Positions 50,784-62,354 of a stretch of 64,000 bases of DNA are shown piece by piece (positions within the stretch are counted from its first letter, which is position 1; the number at the start of each line of letters is the position of its first letter). Location: positions 58,065,850 through 58,129,849 of the forward strand of contig NC_079219.1 in assembly GCF_029633865.1 (NCBI RefSeq), read 5' to 3'. A program made the translations under genes and the position numbers. The notes under the pieces were generated by a model. That model searched no databases. It had not been told where the DNA came from and saw nothing but the letters and a program-made list of their open reading frames with translations. Origin of the DNA: Lampris incognitus (Eukaryota; Chordata; Actinopteri; Lampriformes; Lampridae).

Positions 50784-51212
50784 CCCAGACAGCACCCGGA
50801 TGTGGGCCACTTCAGGCAGTGATGCGGCACTGGTGGCCTTCTTCTGGCCCTGACAAAATGGATGTGAGCCTGAAGTGGCCCACATGTATAACAGCAAATA
50901 TGGCCCAAATATGCCAAACCACATGTGGGCCTTTTTTGGCAAAGACGCGGTGCTCTGGGCAACATGTGGTCTGGATGTGACCCTGAAGCGGCCCGTGTGG
51001 TGAATGGTGAATATGGCCCAAATATCACACAACAAATATGGCCCACCTTTGGCAAATATGTGGCACATGTGGCATTGCTATGGTTTGGTTCTGGCCCAGA
51101 TCTGGCACACAGGAGCGGACTGCCCAAGTGCCATCGTTCCACACGGTATGTGGGCCGGATTAAAGTATCGGGTGTGGGACGGGCCCGGGCCACAGCAGTT
51201 TTGCTATCTGGG
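50784..51212 (+). mobile_element. MITE family CCCAGATAGC, copy D (longest)
   Basis: Starts CCCAGACAGCACCCGGATG and ends TTTTGCTATCTGGG; 429 bp. It contains the middle block (GACGCGGTGCTCTGGGCAAC to AACAAATATGGCCCACC) that copies A and B lack. Confidence 0.7.
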
Positions 51213-51265
51213 AAATTTATGCTGAGTAGTTCAGGCAGAATAGATAAAATCCCAACATCATCCCA

Positions 51266-51350
51266 GTGTGTGTGTGTGTGTGTGTGCGTGCATGCATGCG
51301 TGCACGTGCATGTGCATGTGCATGCATGTGCATGCCTTTGTGCGTGTGTG
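51266..51350 (+). repeat. GT / GTGCAT purine-pyrimidine tract
   Basis: GTGTGTGTG, then GCGTGCATGCATGCG and GTGCATGTGCATGTGC: about 85 bp of almost perfect purine-pyrimidine alternation. Confidence 0.85.
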
Positions 51351-54309
51351 TTGACTTTGCTCTGAATTATTTCATTTGGTGTCCAAGGTGTGCAGCGAGT
51401 GTGAGTGCGCTGGTGCATGTGAGACACTGAGCCTTGACTTGATGACTCAGGGGTAGGTTCGGTACCTCGGAGCCAGGCATAAACCGCTCTGATTTTACTG
51501 GAACGGCTCTTTAACACAAGTCGTGCATTTGACCATAAATGGTGTTTCAACATCATATTTTGGCAAATAATCAACGCGCCCCGTGAGCCAAAACGCTGCC
51601 GGCTCAATTCGGGTCAGCTTTTCGAAAACCTCGAATTTCTTCTGCGGCGGATTTATGTCGTCTGGGTCTTTACGTCCTTATGGAGGACAGGGGGAAATTG
51701 TTTATGTCATCATACTGTTGCTAAGATGCTTTAATGTGATGACTTTGGATGGGGGGAAAAATGAGATGAAGACAACGGTAACATGCTTGGGCCGTTTCTT
51801 CAGTGACGGGTCGTTATATTTATATGGCTGATTTCTTTTTGTGTTAACGTCTCGGCGTATTCAACTGGGACAAGTAACGTTCAGGGCCCTGGAGTTGTAG
51901 TAACAAAGATGCTAAAATCTGCAGGTTGCATAGACTTAGCCACCTACACCGGGCAATGAACAGTCAATAAAGTGCTAAATGTCAGCTCGGTCTAGCAGCA
52001 GCAGCAGCAGCTGCCTTGCACAATGGCACCTCTGTGCATGGTAGGTCTGCATTATGGATTTTATGAGCGGGATGGCCTCACGAGTAAAAGGGTGACTCAC
52101 ATGGGCAGAAGTTCCCCTCTGTGTTTCTTTCCTTCTCAATGCTCTAATTCGCGTCACAATACCATCCCGGGGAATCAAGTCACGGCGGCCGGTGGTCTTT
52201 AAAGAGACAGTCCTGCAGCCACGGGGATGCAGGTTCGATTCCCTTCCCTCAGCAGTATGCTTAAGCACAACACTCGAGACTCTTATCTCCTCGCTGTGAG
52301 ATCTCTTTCCTTTTCTCCCCCGTCTTGCTTTATATCCAAACATATGGATGTCAGTGTAAATCTGCAGGTTTGGCACTTTTTTCTCCCGCCGGCGATGAGG
52401 CGACTCGCTAACAAGCACTTCGGCTCTCTGCGGGGGAAAGAGGCGGACCGACAGACGTGCTGAGACACCAGCGAGACATTGTTATTTGCTGTCATTTCAT
52501 GAAGCACTGCGATAACTAACGCACCTCGACTCCGGCCCAATGTCAATACCGCAACCGCTCATATTCAAACACCAGGCGTCTCACGGCCACGCAAGAGACT
52601 TTATATGGACATCTGATGCCTGGATTATGGAGGAGATCGACTATACAGCGTAGTACATCAACACTGCCGCATGTCAGACAGACGTTTTAAATGGTAGGCC
52701 CGGTAATTGGCGCGGCCCGTAGCTCTGATAGCATCATGCAACGAGTGGGTCCTCCAGAAGCTATCAAAAGTGACTCAGAACCGCCTGTAACCCGCCAAGC
52801 TGTTTTTGGCAGGAGAAGACGCGGAGCCCACAGCCGCGGGTTCGCCAGCTCTCTACTCGAAGAAGCCCGATGACTAGGAAATGGTTTGGCGGTGACTAAC
52901 CACGAAGATCTCTTAAACAGCGGCCTTCGTGCAAGCGGCGGCGGGGATGGACGCCCCACCGCCGGCTGCTTCATACATGTGTTGGCCTACACAAGATAGA
53001 CAGAGACAGGCAGTAAAGACGAGAGGAGAAAAGGGGGGGGGGGGAGGGGGGAGTGGGGGAAACATACCTATCCCCACAGGGTGTGAGGAATTTGGACAAA
53101 TACCTGGCACTGGCATGCCAAAATAGGAGCGAGGGGGTAAGAGGGGGCTCGGAGGCCACGAGAGACGAGAAGCCAGAAGCTCCTTCGCACCAAGAGCTGG
53201 ACATGTGCGACATCGGAGCTCGTTAGAGACAGACCGAGAGGACCGAGACACAGACGACACCGAGCTGGCTGCAGAAGCAGACCTAGACCGAGGTTTAAGA
53301 GGAAGACAGGCGACAGGTTACGGACAAAAAGGTTTTAATACACAGAAGTGGAAAGGGAGGGAGAAGGATCATAGGGGCTGTGGAAACAGGTGACGGGCGA
53401 CGCAGATGACTCAAGTCTAACATGCAAACACGGAAAAAAGGGGGCTGGAAAAAAAAGAGATGGCGCTCCGACCCTCACGCCATGTTGTATATTTATCTGT
53501 GTCAGTACGTACCATAAATTCTAATCCGTGTAGACGTCTTATGCAATATTTAATTACATTAACCTGAGCGATGAGCTTTGTTTTGGGGCCTTTGACCCAC
53601 AATCTCGTGCCCACGGCGGCGTCCCCAGTTTAAACCATTCTACCTCATCTGGTAAAGTCAGGGTCTTTATAACAGCGGGTCACATTTCACAATAGTCTCT
53701 AAAATAAACACGTGTCCTCTCATGGTTAGCTGTATTTTCATATTTACATCTGGACAACAGACCTGTACACAGACAAATACGGGGCTGTGTGTCAGAGATG
53801 AGGCATTTAGCTAGTTGAAACTTGCCCTTTTGTTTCGTCAACTCAATTTTAATTGTAAAGTCACTTAAGCCACAAAGCAAGTTGGTTCCAAAGTGCTTTA
53901 CAAAACAACGGCAACCAAAAATAAGCACGCAACACATCTTAAGAGCACAAACAGAAGCAATGCGAATAAAAAGCATAAGACGTAAGATCAACTGTGATGA
54001 AATATGACACAATAAACTATAAATAATGAAGGCAAGTCAACAAAAATCATTTTTGAGACAGGCTTGAAATAGCTGTTGATAAATTCAAGCTGAGCTGTTA
54101 TGAAATTTCAATTCAGCAAAAATTTTTTAACTGCGGCTTTGAATTGTCACACAATTTGCCCCGATACTCTACCGGTATTCCAAAGGAGCAACCGGTCCTC
54201 AGCAAGGATGTGCGGCTGGATTTTACAGGATCTGTAACTTTTACAACTTCAAATTTCTACCAAACTCTGAGATGTGCTAAGCTAACACTGGGCTCCTCTC
54301 ATCGACAAC
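51351..54309. other. 3-kb intergenic stretch with little repeat content
   Basis: The least repetitive part of the right half. It has a short CAG run at 51994-52012 and a G-rich run at 53032-53057. ORFs of 60-150 codons (for example 52691-52873 + and 52913-53260 -) show no known domain. Regulatory sequence or exons of an unrecognised gene cannot be excluded. Confidence 0.35.
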
Positions 54310-54610
54310 AGGCAGTGGTGGATCTAGAGATTTTTTCCTGGGGTGGCAAAGGGGTGGCAAGACTGTGTCCCAGAGGTGGCAGCTGCCTCCCCTTTGCCAC
54401 CCTGTAGATCCGCGCCTGTGAGGGGGAGGGGGGATTCTAAATCGGCGACTTCTGTTTGAGATGAGTTGGGTGCGGGTCTCATTGACCTTCACCATGCATG
54501 TACATAAAATACACTTTAAAAACATATTATCTGATTTATAAATGGGGTGGCAAGACTGTGTCCCAGAGGTGGCAGCTGCCACCCCTTGCCACCCTGTAGA
54601 TCCGCCCCTG
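54310..54610 (+). mobile_element. hAT-type MITE, copy 2, 8-bp TSD
   Basis: Same family as 49568-49840. It starts AGGCAGTGGTGGATCTAG and ends TAGATCCGCCCCTG. A perfect duplication, TCGACAAC, lies at 54302-54309 and 54611-54618. Confidence 0.9.
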
Positions 54611-54618
54611 TCGACAAC

Positions 54619-55122
54619 CAACGAACCAAAAGTGACGTCTGGAAACGCCAGTGAAGGCGGAAGTAGAGATGCTGATGTCCACAGTCACTTCCCCTTTCTG
54701 TTTTTTCAGATAATCAGGGGATTCTGTCTCCCGGTGTCCTTTTTAACCACAGCGGAGGATTGTATGTTTCACACCACTTGTTAGCATTGACAAACGTGTG
54801 CTCTTGGGATCGGCCCTGGCCCTGTATCAGACCAACACTGTCCAGACTTCCTTTGTTTACTCTATAGTGTAAATACTGCATATTTATGTACAGCAATATG
54901 TAGTCAGGCTTTCAGTTACAGCAAGGTGCTTTAATTGTTAAAGGAAACTTCTCGGGTAGGCCTTTGTTGAGCCATCCGGATCTGCTCTACGGCTATCACA
55001 ATGGCTGGGGGTTTTGTCTCCCCCTTCTGGCAACGAGGGTAATTACGTCTCTTCTTTCAGCGATCTCCAACGAAGGAAATCTGCACCAGTGGTTATCCGT
55101 GTCTTCAGCCTCGATCGATTGC

Positions 55123-55158
<36 letters not shown>

Positions 55159-55340
55159 AAACTTGAATCCTTCCTCTGAACACCGTGTTTCTTTTTTCTC
55201 TGGAACATCAGAAACTTTTCTTGGACGCTTCTTAGGTTTTTTTTTCCGCCATCGCTGCCAAGCCCGGAAGCGTTCTGGTAGAAAGCCCTGAAGACGAGCC
55301 AATCAGAGGCATGCGAACGCTTTCATCACACGGAAGCTCA
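54619..55340. other. Intergenic, with a T-rich run near 55131-55160
   Basis: No gene signature was seen. CCCGGAAGCG near 55264 is an isolated ETS-like site. Confidence 0.35.
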
Positions 55341-55566
55341 GCTTCTTCTTCTCCCCCCCCCCCATTGTACTTGGCTAATTACCCATGGATGTATTGTAGT
55401 AGTACTATAATACATCCATGCAATTACCCCAATCTTCCGAGCCTTCCCGGCCTCCGCCGATCCGGGGAGGGCCGCAGACTACGACGTGCCTCCTCCGATA
55501 CAGGTGGAGTCGCCAGCCGCTTCTTTTCACCCGACAGTGAGGAGTTTCACCAGGGGGACGAAAGTT
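55341..55566 (-). mobile_element. tRNA-headed SINE, family A, copy 6 (3' part), with a small hairpin inside
   Basis: CCCCCCCATTGTACTTGG, CGCCGATCCGGGGAGGGC and TTCACCAGGGGGACG match family A without its head. Within it, CATGGATGTATTGTAGTAG and its near-complement ACTATAATACATCCATG form an inserted hairpin at 55384-55421, flanked by AATTACCC and AATTACCC. Confidence 0.75.
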
Positions 55567-55675
55567 TCCGAAGTTCCGCTCTGGCAAAGCAATCAAGACG
55601 AGCTGACGTAAAACGCATCACTACCGACCCCCCCCACCACGAGTTTCTTGGGGGGGGATCGCGGGGGAAACGATT

Positions 55676-55692
55676 ATGGGTAACACTTCCGG
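55676..55692 (-). promoter_or_regulatory. ETS-like site upstream of the 55764 ORF
   Basis: On -, CCGCCGGAAGTGTTACC holds the strong ETS/GABP core CCGGAAGTG, about 75 bp upstream of the ATG at 55764. The placement is typical of a TATA-less promoter. This is an inference from the motif only. Confidence 0.35.
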
Positions 55693-55763
55693 CGGCAGAA
55701 GTGTTAGCTATTGCTGTTCGTGTTTAAAACAAGGACGAGAAAAGTTGCTAACCCACATATAAA

Positions 55764-55946
55764 ATGTTGTTACGGAGCTCGGGGACTGTTCGTGGTTGTA
55801 CTACGACCAGACGAAACTTAACAACACGCGGCTTAAACGGGAGCACCTCGATCCTAAGCCTGAAACTAAGCCAGACTGTTCCTGTCAGCGACGGTACACT
55901 TTCCACCGCCTCCCACAAGACGACGAGGCAAACGGAAACCGGCTAA
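55764..55946 (+). CDS. Putative 60-codon ORF with presequence-like composition
   Basis: ATG at 55764 to TAA at 55944-55946. The product starts MLLRSSGTVRGCTTTRRNLT, rich in Arg, Ser and Thr with no acidic residue in the first 45, as in mitochondrial targeting sequences. An ETS site lies upstream and a foldback element begins 24 bp after the stop. It could be a first exon (GACG/GTACAC is a possible donor) or the remains of a gene. The protein is not recognised. Confidence 0.2.
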   Translation: MLLRSSGTVRGCTTTRRNLTTRGLNGSTSILSLKLSQTVPVSDGTLSTASHKTTRQTETG

Positions 55947-55970
55947 AGAAATGAAACTTAAAAAAGCCCC

Positions 55971-57000
55971 TGTAGAACCTGATAATGTCATAAATCCCCG
56001 ATAATGTAATAACCCTGATAATGTAATAACCCTGATAATGTAATAAAAAAATTGCGCTTGAGGCCATTGAAAATGCAATAAAACCTGATAATGTAATAAC
56101 TTATTGCATTGAAAATGCAATAAAACCTGATAATGTAATAACTTCCTGATAATGTAATAAAAAATGCACTTGAGGCCATTGAAAATGCAATAAAACCTGA
56201 TAATGTAATAACACTGATAATGTAATAAAAAATGCACTTGAGGCCGTTGAAAATGCAATAAAACCTGATAATGTAATAACTTCCTGATAATGTAATAAAA
56301 ATGCACTTGAGGCTTTTGAAATTGCAATAAAACCTGATAATGTAATAACCCTGATTATGTAATAACCCTGATAATGTAATACAAAAATGCACTTGAGGCC
56401 ATTGAAAATGCAATAAAACCTGATAATGTAATAACTTCCTGATAATGTAATAAAAATGCACTTGAGGTCAATGAAAATGCAATAAAACCTGATAATGTAA
56501 TAACCCTGATAATGTAATAACCCTGATAATGTAATAAAACAAATGCACTTGAGGCCACTGAAAATGCAATAAAACCCGGTAATGTAATAAATTCCTGATA
56601 ATGTAATAAAAAAATGCACTTGAGGCCATTGAAAATGCTATAACACCTGATAATGTAATAACTTCCTGATAATGTAATAAAAAAATGCACTTGAGGCCAT
56701 TGAAAATGCAATAAAGCCTGATAATGTAATAAAGTGCATTTCCCGATAATGTAATAAACTATATATCATAGCTAACCCTAACCCTAAACCCTAACCCTAA
56801 TAACGTCCCGTTAATGTAACACATTATTACATTATTGGTAAAAAGTTTATTACATTATTGGGACATGCACTTTATTACATTATCAGGAAGTTATGACATT
56901 ATCAGGTTTTATTGAATTTTCAATGGCCTCAAGAGCAGATTTTTTTACATTATCGGGGTTATTACATTATTGGGACTTTATTACATTATCAGGTTCTACA
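55971..57000. mobile_element. Foldback DNA element with Ginger-like ends and tandem subterminal repeats
   Basis: The left end TGTAGAACCTGATAATGT is matched by the right end ACATTATCAGGTTCTACA. GCCCC flanks both sides (55966-55970 and 57001-57005), a 5-bp duplication. The left three quarters are a tandem array of about 90-bp units (ATGCACTTGAGGCCATTGAA, ATGCAATAAAACC, CCTGATAATGTAATAA). The right end carries a short inverted set of the same units. TGT...ACA termini with a 4-5 bp duplication are known from Ginger elements, but no transposase is present, so the class is an inference. A short (CCCTAA)n tract lies at 56774-56803. Confidence 0.7.
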
Positions 57001-57001
57001 G

Positions 57002-58169
57002 CCCCTCAAACTGCAGAATACAGAAATGTGGTGGTGCATGGTGGGCTTAGTCGTCACGGCGTGAACTCGCTTGGCGAGGGCTGGAGTGTCGTGGACGTTC
57101 GTCGATGTAGAAGTCCCGCGCTCTGACGGCGGCAGCGCCGACGGCATGCCGTCCACTTCACTGTAGCAAGTTCACGCTTCTGTTACGGTTTCGTGTTTCC
57201 ACGGAGTCTGCCACATATTGCAGTCTGGGGCTGAGATGTCCAGAGACCAAGAAACCCCCGAAGTGTCTTTGTGCTGCTGGGAGTTCACAAGAGGTTAAGA
57301 ATGGAAAAGCACAACGCAGCTTAAAGTCGCTCTCCTGTGACAACACCATTTATTACAGTAACGTGCATGGATAAGATGACACGCTGGCCGCTGGCTGGCG
57401 GGTCTGATCCTTTAGTCGAGCGGTTAGCGATGCCTCCTGCGGTGCGGGCGACACGGGTTCGCTTCCCGGCCGCGGCAGTTCCTGCGGTTGCGTTCTCCCC
57501 CCCCCCCCCCGAATTCGCTACATTATTATTCCACACACCGCTGTATGGGGGTTTGGCGGAACACCCAAATTACGCAGCAGTCACGAGTCCCCTTGTCGGG
57601 CAGGCAATGCGGGACGAACCGATGCTGACTTTCCCAACCCGCCCCTGGCCGTCCTTGCTCTCTCCGTTCATTTCCTTAATGAGCTCGCCGCGTTTCTAAA
57701 CAGACTGACTGATGGACTGCCGGCGTTTACCGTCTGCGGTTTGGTCGAGCCTTGATTAAATGGGCGGACGCTTTCTCGCGCGTGACAAACGGCTGTTGGA
57801 GCAGGGCTGATTAGCAACCTCGCGATGAGTTATTGATCCCACATTTACAGCCGCTCGTCCCGCTCCCTGTCCCCCCCCAACGCAGAGGAAAGACGTCTGC
57901 GGCCCCGAGCCGCGGTGCTTTGATTTATCACAGCAGTGCTGGCCGACACCCCACAAAGACGCACCCCCTTTCTTTTTGGCATTGCTTTACTTTTGCATAA
58001 ATGCAACCCACACATTCTGCATACTGCCCTTGTCTTAAGGGTCATTTATGACCCGCCTTCATTAAACCTCTAAATTAAAGCGACTTCATTTAATTCTAAG
58101 CCCCAACTCTATTTTGCACGAAGAAACAACCTGTCATTCATCACAGACTTCATGACTATCTGGGTTCTC
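57002..58169. other. Intergenic, with a diverged relative of the 2249-2615 TRIM LTR at about 57348-57480
   Basis: GGGTCTGATCCTTTAGTCGAGCGGTTAG (in two pieces) and GGTTCGCTTCCCGG match the Pol III-like block of the TRIM LTR at 2249-2615. The stretch begins near TGTGACAACACC and may be a solo LTR or a fragment. The rest shows no gene. Confidence 0.5.
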
Positions 58170-58492
58170 CCTCGGCGGCACGGTGGCGCAGGGGGTAGCG
58201 CGGTCGCCTCACAGCAAGAAGGTCCTGGGTTCGAGCCCCCGGGGGTAGTCCCACCTTGGGAGTTGTCCCGGGTCGTCCCCTGTGTGGAGTTTGCATCTTC
58301 TCCCCGTGTCTGCGTGGGTTTCCTCCCACAGTCCAAAGACATGTAGGTCAGGTGACTCGGCCGTAGGTGGCCTATCCAGGAAGTCTCCCTGCCTGCCACC
58401 CAATGACTGCTCTGCTGGGATAGGCTCCGGCATCCCAGTGACCCTGAGAGCAGGATTAAGCGGTTCTGATAATGGATGGATGGATGTATGGG
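58170..58492 (+). mobile_element. GGAT-tailed SINE, family B, copy 6
   Basis: The complete head GGCGGCACGGTGGCGCAGGG is followed by the B box GGTTCGAGCCCC and the shared body, ending GATAATGGATGGATGGATG. About 60 bp of the middle, present in copy 1, is missing. Confidence 0.85.
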
Positions 58493-60410
58493 TCGGGTTT
58501 CCCTCTTCACGGTACAGAAAGACTGCATTCAATCAGTGGACACCACCCGTTTTTATAGGGCCAGACATGACCCGAACATGTCTTATAGGGACCCTAAGGC
58601 AATCTCAGTACAGCTTTCATGGAAATATGAACAAAAACACTTCACTTTTTCTAATGTTGGGGTCGCTCTAGGAAAAGTCGTCACATTTCAGGTTGAAAAA
58701 ATATAATTTAGAGTCTTTCCCCTGCTGTTAAACACCGTTATACGGGCCTTTTGACCCGTAAGACAACAGAAGGGTTAAACGAGAGTGTTTCCAGAGCTCG
58801 GTTTCAGCCTTATCCTATACCTCTGGGGTCTGTGTGTCTCTTTACCATGTCAGTAATATTCTTCACACGTTAAGACCCATCTGCTTGTGCTTAAGTTGCG
58901 ATTGAACACGACATGCTCAAGTGTTTGTTTGCACCTTTGGTGAACGCAGTCCTTGGAAACGCCAACATATGCTGGCCTATGAAACCAACCGGAGGCCCGA
59001 CACCGCACATTGAACCAATATGGCCTACCTTTGAATCGTGGAGCATTTGAGATCTGGATGGCCGTGACAAAATCTGGAATCTGTTACGCGGGGTACAGAA
59101 CCAGAGTCTGCGTTTCCATCCGCAGAAACCAGATCAGCCTTGCACAGTTCCTCATGGACCGTAATCTCAGTAGCTGGTCCAACTGGCCTGCAGGGATTGG
59201 ATCCTCGCCCCGTAGTATGCTGACTAGCGGGATGACTTGGCAGCCCCTCCCGCCCCATCACTGGTTAGGGGAATAAAAGATTTGCAAAATAAAAACTAAA
59301 TACTTGTATCCTACTTTTATTTTCTGTGTTCTAGTCACCCTTAACTTAACCCCCCCCCCCCACAACCAAAAAAGAGTGGGGAGTGTAATAGGAATTTGTT
59401 AATTGGTGTATTATCAAGTAAATGCCTCACAGCACAGGCCCCAGATTTACTTTATAGAGTTTATAGAGTCTGTCTAATCCAAAAATCTCCGAGCATATCT
59501 TGTTTATGCCTTTTCGTCCATCTCTGTTCTTTCCTCTCTCCTTTGATTGGGTGCCGAGCCGTCTCTGGAGATGCGTTGGCCGACACCCTGAGGTGTGAAG
59601 TTCTGCATCTTTATGTTCCGCACAGCTGCTCGTTCTCGTCCTTACCTTTTAATTAAAAGCAGGAAAAACACCACTTTAAACACCACCTTCAAAACCAGGT
59701 GTGTGTCCTCTGGCTAATCCTCAGCTGTCCAAATTAGTTGCTTATCCTCCGGTGAAAATGACAAGCTGTGGTCTCTGAGTGCCTGTCCGTCCTGTTCCTC
59801 TGCAGGCCTTCTAACGAACGCATAAATTGTTCCACTCTGCCCACTAGTGGCTGCAGTAAGTATTGCAGCCCCACACGGGCGTAAAAGAAATCCCCCCAAC
59901 GAGTCGTAAAGGTGGACCTAAACGTTTTACGACGGGTGAAAATAACGCTGTTGAAATGCTGAAAATAAATGTGATTAATTTTTTTTTTCTTAAAGCGTCA
60001 ACGACGACACAGGCGAAATGTAAAAACTGAATGTTGAGTCGTCGGGTGATGCAAATCAAAATTTGATAAGTGATATTGTGTTTAAAAACCCATGTTGAGT
60101 ATTTAATAACACTTTCCATCATCTGTATTTGATTGATTAAATGACAATATAGCCATTTATCACAGTCCCTCGAGGACAGGAAGTGATAAACACACTGCTA
60201 TGGTGATGTCAGTTGTCACGAAGCGAACGAAAGAAGAAACTGCATGGTGGCAATGAACTGAATTGGAGAAGTGATGCATTAGTCGTGACATGATAAAAAT
60301 CAAACACAATGTGAGTAAAGAACTGGTTGTTTTAAACATTTACCAAACATTCATCACTGCCACAGTAATACTGCACCGAGGCCCAACACCTGACTTGATG
60401 TGCCAACTTC
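58493..60410. other. Intergenic, no recognised gene
   Basis: ORF 59010-59276 (+) has no family motif. A C run (59350-59361) and AT-rich stretches are present. Confidence 0.35.
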
Positions 60411-60423
60411 ATGTCATTTATAA

Positions 60424-60636
60424 TAACCTACTACTACTGCTACTACTACTACTACTACTACTGCTACTACTACTACTACTACTGCTACTACTACTACTGC
60501 TACTACTACTACTACTGCTACTGCTACTGCTACTACTACTACTACTACTACTACTACTGCTACTACTACTACTGCTACTGCTACTGCTACTGCTACTACT
60601 ACTACTACTGCTACTACTACTACTACTACTACTCCT
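60424..60636 (-). repeat. TAC/TGC trinucleotide array at an RTE tail
   Basis: About 70 TAC units with TGC interruptions; on - this is (GTA)n. It directly follows the 3' end of the RTE copy on the minus strand. Confidence 0.95.
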
Positions 60637-61450
60637 ACATTCGGCTGCTCCCGTTAGGGGGCGCCACAGCAGATCATCCGTTTCCATCCGTTCCTGTCCT
60701 CTGTCTCTTACTCTGTCACACCAGCCACCTGCATGTCCTCCCTCACCACATCCATAAACCTCCTCTTTGGCCCTCCTCTTCTCCTCTTCCCTGGCAGCTC
60801 CATATTCAGCATCCTTCTCCCAGTATACCCAGCATCTCTCCTCCACACATGTCCAAACCATCTCAATCTTGTCTCTCTTGCTTTGTCTCCAAACCGTCCA
60901 ACCTGAGCTGTCACTCTAATATACTCATTCCTAATCCTGTCCTTCTTCATCACTCCCAGTGAAAATCTTAGCATCTTCAACTCTGCCTCCTCCAGCTGCA
61001 CCTCCTGTCTTTTCATCAGTACCACTGTCTCCAACCCATATAACATAGCTGGTCTCACAACCATCTTGTAAACCTTCCCTTTAACTCTTGCTGGTACCCT
61101 TCTGTCACAAATCACTCCTGACACTCCTCTCCACCCACTCCACCCTGCCTGCACTCTCTTCTCCGCCTCTCTTCTGCACTCCCCGTAACTTTGAACAGTT
61201 GACCCCAAGTATTTAAACGCATCCACTTTCGTCACCTCCACTCCTTGCATCCTCACCATTCCACTGTCCTCCCGCTCATTCATGCATAGGTATTCCGTCT
61301 TGCGCCTACTGACTTTCATTCCTCTTCTCTCCAGTGCATACCTCCACCTCTCCTGGCTCTCCTCCACCTGCACCCTTCTCTCACTACAGATCACAATGTC
61401 ATCCACAAACATCATAGTCCACAGAGACCCCTGCCTGATCAATGTCATTT
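60637..61450 (-). mobile_element. RTE-type LINE, 5'-truncated (copy 2)
   Basis: On -: SLWTMMFVDDIVICSE, LERRGMKVSRRKTEYLC, AFKYLGSTVQSYGECRREAEK, VRPAMLYGLETVVLMKRQ, ELKMLRFSLGVMKKDRIR and RRMLNMELPGKRRRG. The frame is open for about 246 codons and ends at a TAA after AGVTE, earlier than copy 1. The palm motif reads FVDD instead of FADD. The 5' break point is close to that of copy 1. The end GGCTGCTCCCGTTAGGGGGC (+ strand) is identical in kind to copy 1. Confidence 0.88.
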
Positions 61451-62350
61451 ATAATAATAAGGCCTCTACAACACTTATACGCACACGAGCCTTATTTGTA
61501 CAGGGAATGGGACTTTCTCGTTAGCTCATTCCCCATCTGGCTCAAACAGAAAGTACGACTTCAGAAAACAGTCGCTATAAATGTTTGATGGTGACCGATC
61601 ACACGGGAAATCGTGGGCATCAACGTGCGCGTGCAGTGCAAGCTGAGCATTTTGATTGGCGTTTAGTTGCGAGGGTGGAAGTAACAAACATCACCGCAGC
61701 CAAATCTACGGCTGGGTCTGAAATCGCTCTCATTCACTACTCCAGAGTTCTATGTAGAGGACTATATAGTGAGCTCTTCGGCAAAATGAAAAAACACTTT
61801 CGGACACTACTCAGGCGCTGTTCAGGTGGGCCGTCCATAACAAATGGTAATAATAATAAAAATACATTTTACTTAAGTAAAAGTATCTGATATATTAATA
61901 AATTTAACGAAGTACACCGAAAGTTAAACCGAAAATCGCTTACATTTGTACGACAGCTCTCTCTCATGGCACTCTCTCCTCTCGTCTGTCTGCCATTTTT
62001 CTTTCAGCCCAATGCATGATGGTATATATTGCTTGGTTAGAAACCATCCGTCATACACTACTTTTCACGATGCATTGAGGGATACATTGAGCCCACTATA
62101 TACGGTATTCATGGGTACCAAATACGTCACTTCCGAAATGCCCGCCGCCATATTTGTGTCCGGGTGACTTGACAGTTTTCTACTGTGACCAGCGTTGATT
62201 CCATTTCTGCTCGGGTACAATATCGACTTGGGGTCCTTCCACTACATATGACGTCACGGATTACTGTGTTGCTAGCTAGCGTTGTTTAACACTAGCTTTA
62301 TAGTTATTTAGCTGTGTGTTTTTATACAATCCACATTTACATAGAATGGT
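61451..62350. other. Intergenic; possible MITE at about 61709-62150
   Basis: GCTGGGTCTGAAATCGC on the left and TCACTTCCGAAATGCCCGCC on the right, with ACTATATAGTGAG near the left, resemble a degenerate fish MITE. The inverted match is poor and no duplication was found. Confidence 0.35.
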
Positions 62351-62354
62351 TAGT

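Noticed and set aside
18148-58250. Intact-looking tRNA genes suggested by GGTTCGAATCC boxes
   Set aside because: All lie in SINE heads or the TRIM LTR; no cloverleaf with acceptor stem and anticodon arm could be drawn.
60290-60962. Poly-Leu and poly-Tyr/Cys ORFs
   Set aside because: Translation of the TAC/TGC array; no codon or motif evidence of a protein.
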